Positions 7,650-9,840 of a stretch of DNA of 9,840 nucleotides are shown here, piece after piece (within the stretch, counting starts at the first letter, position 1; each line of letters opens with the position of its first letter). The DNA is taken from NCBI GenBank assembly GCA_027621335.1, contig JAQCAN010000081.1, positions 1 to 9,840 of the forward strand. Reading direction: 5' to 3'. This DNA comes from Bacteroidota bacterium (GTDB lineage: Bacteria > Bacteroidota > Bacteroidia > Flavobacteriales_D > JABDKJ01). The notes beneath the pieces are model-generated. The model was not told the origin of the DNA, ran no database searches, and saw only the letters and a list, made by a program, of their open reading frames with translations. Position numbers and translations under genes: made by a program.

Positions 7650-9317
7650 TTAATGGGAGAGTACCACTTCTCGGGTCCAAACATCATCCCTCGAGAGTAC
7701 TCTGTAGAAATAGAACCCATCAGCATGACCCCTGAGGTCATGCTCAATCCGCCAAGCCACATTGGAAGGTATATATCCTTCGAAAACCTCTTCGATCTTT
7801 TCACCAAGAACGGAGTAAAGGTCGATGCGGAATATTCCTCCCTCATTGACTTGAATGGTCAGTGTGGAGCTGGCATCAGCGGGATTGGGAAATAAGCTGA
7901 TGCTCTCTTCTTGGCTCTGATGCTCTGAAAGATTGTTGACCAGAGGAGCAGGCGAGCCAAATACCGCGATATTGTCGAAACGGTTATTCCCTTCCTCTCC
8001 ATCAGCGCTTTCCCCGGAGAATAGGATTCGTATGACGAAATCATCATTATCCTCCACTCCTGGTATGTCTGATAGATCATAGGAAATGAGCTTGAAATTC
8101 AGAATCACGTCATTCGACCCAAGGATGGTCCAAGGGCCATCTTCTTCTAACTGGTATTCCACTTGCTGGATTTCGGCCCCGTTGATTGTACGTTTGGTGA
8201 CATAGCTGAATTGTATGTCCGTATATCCTGTCGCAGGCACTTTAAGAAGCAATTCCCGCGAATTGCTAGGGTTGCGCACCCGCAAGGCTTCACCAGCTGG
8301 ACTATCGAAATATAGGTTGGTCTGGCTTCCTTCTCCCACAAGATCCATAAATCCCTCCCCATTTCCAGGGTAACTTAATTCAGCATTTCCTATCAAGGTA
8401 CTATCAGGTAATACAGTGTTGAAGGGTTCGCTCAAGCTATTGAAATTCCAGTAATGAATAGGGGTCAAAGGGGTCACTGTGTCTGTGATGAAAAAGGCTT
8501 TGAATCCGATACTATCCAAAGAATATGCTGCGGTGAAAGCCGCCTCAAGTGCGTCAGTATCACCTTCCCAATGGGAGAACATATAGCCCTCGTAAGGAAT
8601 AGCCTCCAGCTCTATGGGCAATCCTTTGAAATAGACTCCTGACCAAGGTGAGAACTCCTCAGGAACACCGACTGTTTCAGGGTTGATTCCTATCGTATTG
8701 ATGCGGATGAATCCATGGTCCATATCGGAGACTTCCAAATGCACCTCCATCTGACCTTCCAGCTCAAATACCTCTTGAAGATGTTCTCTCTGGAATGCCG
8801 TTCTCATAAGAAGGAATGTGTCCAATACATTGGTGTTGGCCTCCCAATTCTCCATGGTCCCAGGTCGGCTCCAACGATCTAAGTGCTCCTGGAAGTCTGG
8901 CGTGTAAGCCTCTATGAAGGATGAAACGATATCCCTACAACGCTCGGGCAGAAAATAGGTGTTCATGACATCAGCAAAGCGGTTGATGAAATTCGTCTTG
9001 AACGTCTCATTCTCTATCGCTGCACGAAACCAATCCAACTGCTCTCGGCCATTATCCTGAACATTCAGAATGAAGTCCAGACGGTTATCAGAGATGCTTT
9101 CAACTCCGGTCAAGAATCCCATGGATTTATCCAGGTCTATGAGCGAGAATCTGAACAAGGTATCTCCGAAGATGGCGATGTCCGTTGACCGCCAGAGATA
9201 CGTGTTATTGGGCAGCCAGTCGATATTCCCGAGGTAGATGTTCGCAACGAAGAGTTCTCGCATTGAGATAGGATCCAACATGGATGCAAAGACCTGGAGC
9301 TGCTCATCACTCTCCAA
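7650..9317 (-). CDS. CotH-family protein, C-terminal part: kinase core end, InlB-like and beta-sandwich modules, type A T9SS tail
   Basis: This is the downstream frame of a CotH gene split by a -1 shift at 9338-9332; the 555 residues listed start at a TTG (9317). The frame is open back to a TAA near 9390 and contains no ATG or GTG in that extension, so independent initiation looks unlikely. Residues 1-185 complete the CotH domain: ELFVANIYLGNIDW-x-x-NN (Asp33, catalytic-loop-like) and SLIDLDKSMG (Asp61/63, metal-binding-like), then INRFADVMNTYFLPER. About 186-280 resembles a divergent InlB B-type repeat (WSGVYFKG, GYMFSHWEGD). About 286-457 is a beta-rich module opening PIHYWNFNS and ending FDNIAVFGSPAP. 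Residues 472-555 are a type A sorting domain (SLFPNPA, IDLYSVLGEKI, GFYFYRV). Known: CotH-like proteins are atypical kinases; spore-coat CotH phosphorylates CotB and CotG. Inferred: a T9SS-exported surface protein; substrate unknown. Confidence 0.85.
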   Translation of the reverse strand: MESDEQLQVFASMLDPISMRELFVANIYLGNIDWLPNNTYLWRSTDIAIFGDTLFRFSLIDLDKSMGFLTGVESISDNRLDFILNVQDNGREQLDWFRAAIENETFKTNFINRFADVMNTYFLPERCRDIVSSFIEAYTPDFQEHLDRWSRPGTMENWEANTNVLDTFLLMRTAFQREHLQEVFELEGQMEVHLEVSDMDHGFIRINTIGINPETVGVPEEFSPWSGVYFKGLPIELEAIPYEGYMFSHWEGDTDALEAAFTAAYSLDSIGFKAFFITDTVTPLTPIHYWNFNSLSEPFNTVLPDSTLIGNAELSYPGNGEGFMDLVGEGSQTNLYFDSPAGEALRVRNPSNSRELLLKVPATGYTDIQFSYVTKRTINGAEIQQVEYQLEEDGPWTILGSNDVILNFKLISYDLSDIPGVEDNDDFVIRILFSGESADGEEGNNRFDNIAVFGSPAPLVNNLSEHQSQEESISLFPNPADASSTLTIQVNEGGIFRIDLYSVLGEKIEEVFEGYIPSNVAWRIEHDLRGHADGFYFYRVLSRDDVWTREVVLSH

Positions 9318-9840
9318 CGAGTTATTCGCAACAAAAAATCCTCCAACATGTTGTAAAGCAATGAATCTCCAGCTTCCAAACGGCCTCTTTTAAGTGCTTC
9401 AAATGAATCCTCAGGAATCCCGAACCGATATTCGAACATGTCATGCCCATAGAACTCCCGGATGTTATTCACTCCACAGGATTCTCCGTTCAAAAAAGTG
9501 ATGGCCGGGGTATAATCTATAGTCAGGATATCCATAGGGCGTGCAATGGACTGTGAAACAGCATCCCTCATGTTACATATGAATTCATCATTCCCACCGT
9601 TATGGAGAATCAAGCGCTTATAGGATTCCTCTTCAAGGGTGCTGAAGAAAGGGTAATCAAGGTCATCTTCCCCATATTCGTTACGCGCATATATCCTCAA
9701 GCTTTTCCGAGGCCACCTTCGACTCGCTGCACCGTGCATTCGAACACCGACCGTCTGTTCCAATATCGCCTCTTCCTCTCCAGGAACAAAGAAGGTGAAG
9801 GCCGCTTTTCTTTCCCATTCCTGACCCCTCTGCCCAAAGT
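9137..9840 (-). CDS. CotH-family protein, N-terminal part (runs off the window; frame breaks near 9335)
   Basis: The upstream frame of the same CotH gene. It is open to the window edge: codons before the TTG at 9763 read QEWERKAAFTFFVPGEEE, a typical CotH lead-in, so the start is beyond 9840. Family motifs: GVRMHGAASRRWPRKSLRIYAR (a G-x-R-x-x-G...P-x-KS element with the likely nucleotide-binding Lys), YPFF, YKRLILHNGGND, MRDAVSQSI, and ITFLNGESCGVNNIREFYG (the NG-x-x-x-G-x-x-x-x-x-E element). Similarity stops at YNMLEDF (codons 9352-9335). After that the frame gives about 65 Ser/Arg/Cys-rich residues of shadow sequence to the stop at 9137. Moving to the -1 frame at the T-run gives LEDFFVANNSLESDEQ and continues seamlessly into the CotH core. 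The joined protein shows 729 residues within the window. It may be an intact gene with a one-base sequencing error, a pseudogene, or a recoded gene. Confidence 0.82.
   Translation of the reverse strand, partial: FGQRGQEWERKAAFTFFVPGEEEAILEQTVGVRMHGAASRRWPRKSLRIYARNEYGEDDLDYPFFSTLEEESYKRLILHNGGNDEFICNMRDAVSQSIARPMDILTIDYTPAITFLNGESCGVNNIREFYGHDMFEYRFGIPEDSFEALKRGRLEAGDSLLYNMLEDFLLRITRWRVMSSSRSLHPCWILSQCENSSLRTSTSGISTGCPITRISGGQRTSPSSEIPCSDSRS
9332..9338 (-). other. T_TTT_TTG heptamer at the CotH frame break
   Basis: On the coding strand the zero frame reads GAT TTT TTG TTG. The seven bases T TTT TTG fit the X_XXY_YYZ slippery pattern in the correct phase, and a -1 slip gives TTT TTT GTT, exactly the frame that carries the rest of the CotH domain. 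The same result follows if the six-T run is really seven T. Sequence alone cannot separate the alternatives. Confidence 0.6.

Noticed and set aside
7629..7895. Plus-strand 88-residue open frame opposite the CotH tail
   Set aside because: It lies antisense to a well-supported type A sorting domain and its sequence has no recognisable features.
9137..9331. Ser/Arg-rich C-terminal extension of the N-terminal CotH frame as a real domain
   Set aside because: Its composition is that of an out-of-frame shadow, and the -1 frame over the same bases encodes conserved CotH motifs (ELFVANIYLGNIDW, LIDLDKSMG).

Overview
The window looks like chromosomal DNA from a Bacteroidota bacterium (Flavobacteriia- or Saprospiria-like; the exact lineage is inference). 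Three of the four genes belong to the type IX secretion system (T9SS) world, which is largely confined to this phylum: a giant SprB-repeat surface protein with a type B (gliding-motility-associated, CHU_C-like) C-terminal sorting domain, a PorP/SprF-family outer-membrane partner, and a CotH-type protein with a type A (Por secretion tail) sorting domain. Base composition by eye is about half G+C and looks even across all genes, so nothing marks a recent insertion. I see no tRNA, rRNA, IS element or CRISPR array.

Layout. Plus strand, 1-5657: the 3' part of a very long adhesin gene that is already open at base 1, with 20 complete SprB repeats (about 79 residues each) plus the end of another, then two PKD/Ig-like modules and the sorting domain. 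Plus strand, 5654-6556: a PorP/SprF gene whose ATG overlaps the adhesin stop in an ATGA. An 18-bp gap at 6557-6574 separates it from the convergent minus-strand gene 6575-7492, a ten-helix EamA/DMT-family permease. After a 157-bp spacer comes a minus-strand CotH-kinase-family gene, 7650 to beyond 9840. It is split into two frames by a -1 shift at a run of six T (9338-9333, coding strand).

How the parts fit. The adhesin and the PorP/SprF protein form the classical SprB-SprF arrangement, in which the outer-membrane partner is needed for export of its type B cargo; the start/stop overlap suggests translational coupling. The CotH protein would use the same secretion machine through the other class of sorting signal. 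The permease is probably an unrelated housekeeping-type transporter.

Most noteworthy: (i) the adhesin has a second level of organisation, four consecutive blocks of four repeats (about 951 bp each), each opened by a divergent repeat that mostly lacks the W-GP-GF signature; (ii) the CotH frame break falls exactly on a T_TTT_TTG heptamer, so it is either a one-base homopolymer error, a real lesion, or a possible programmed -1 frameshift. I do not see a wholly new multi-gene system here.
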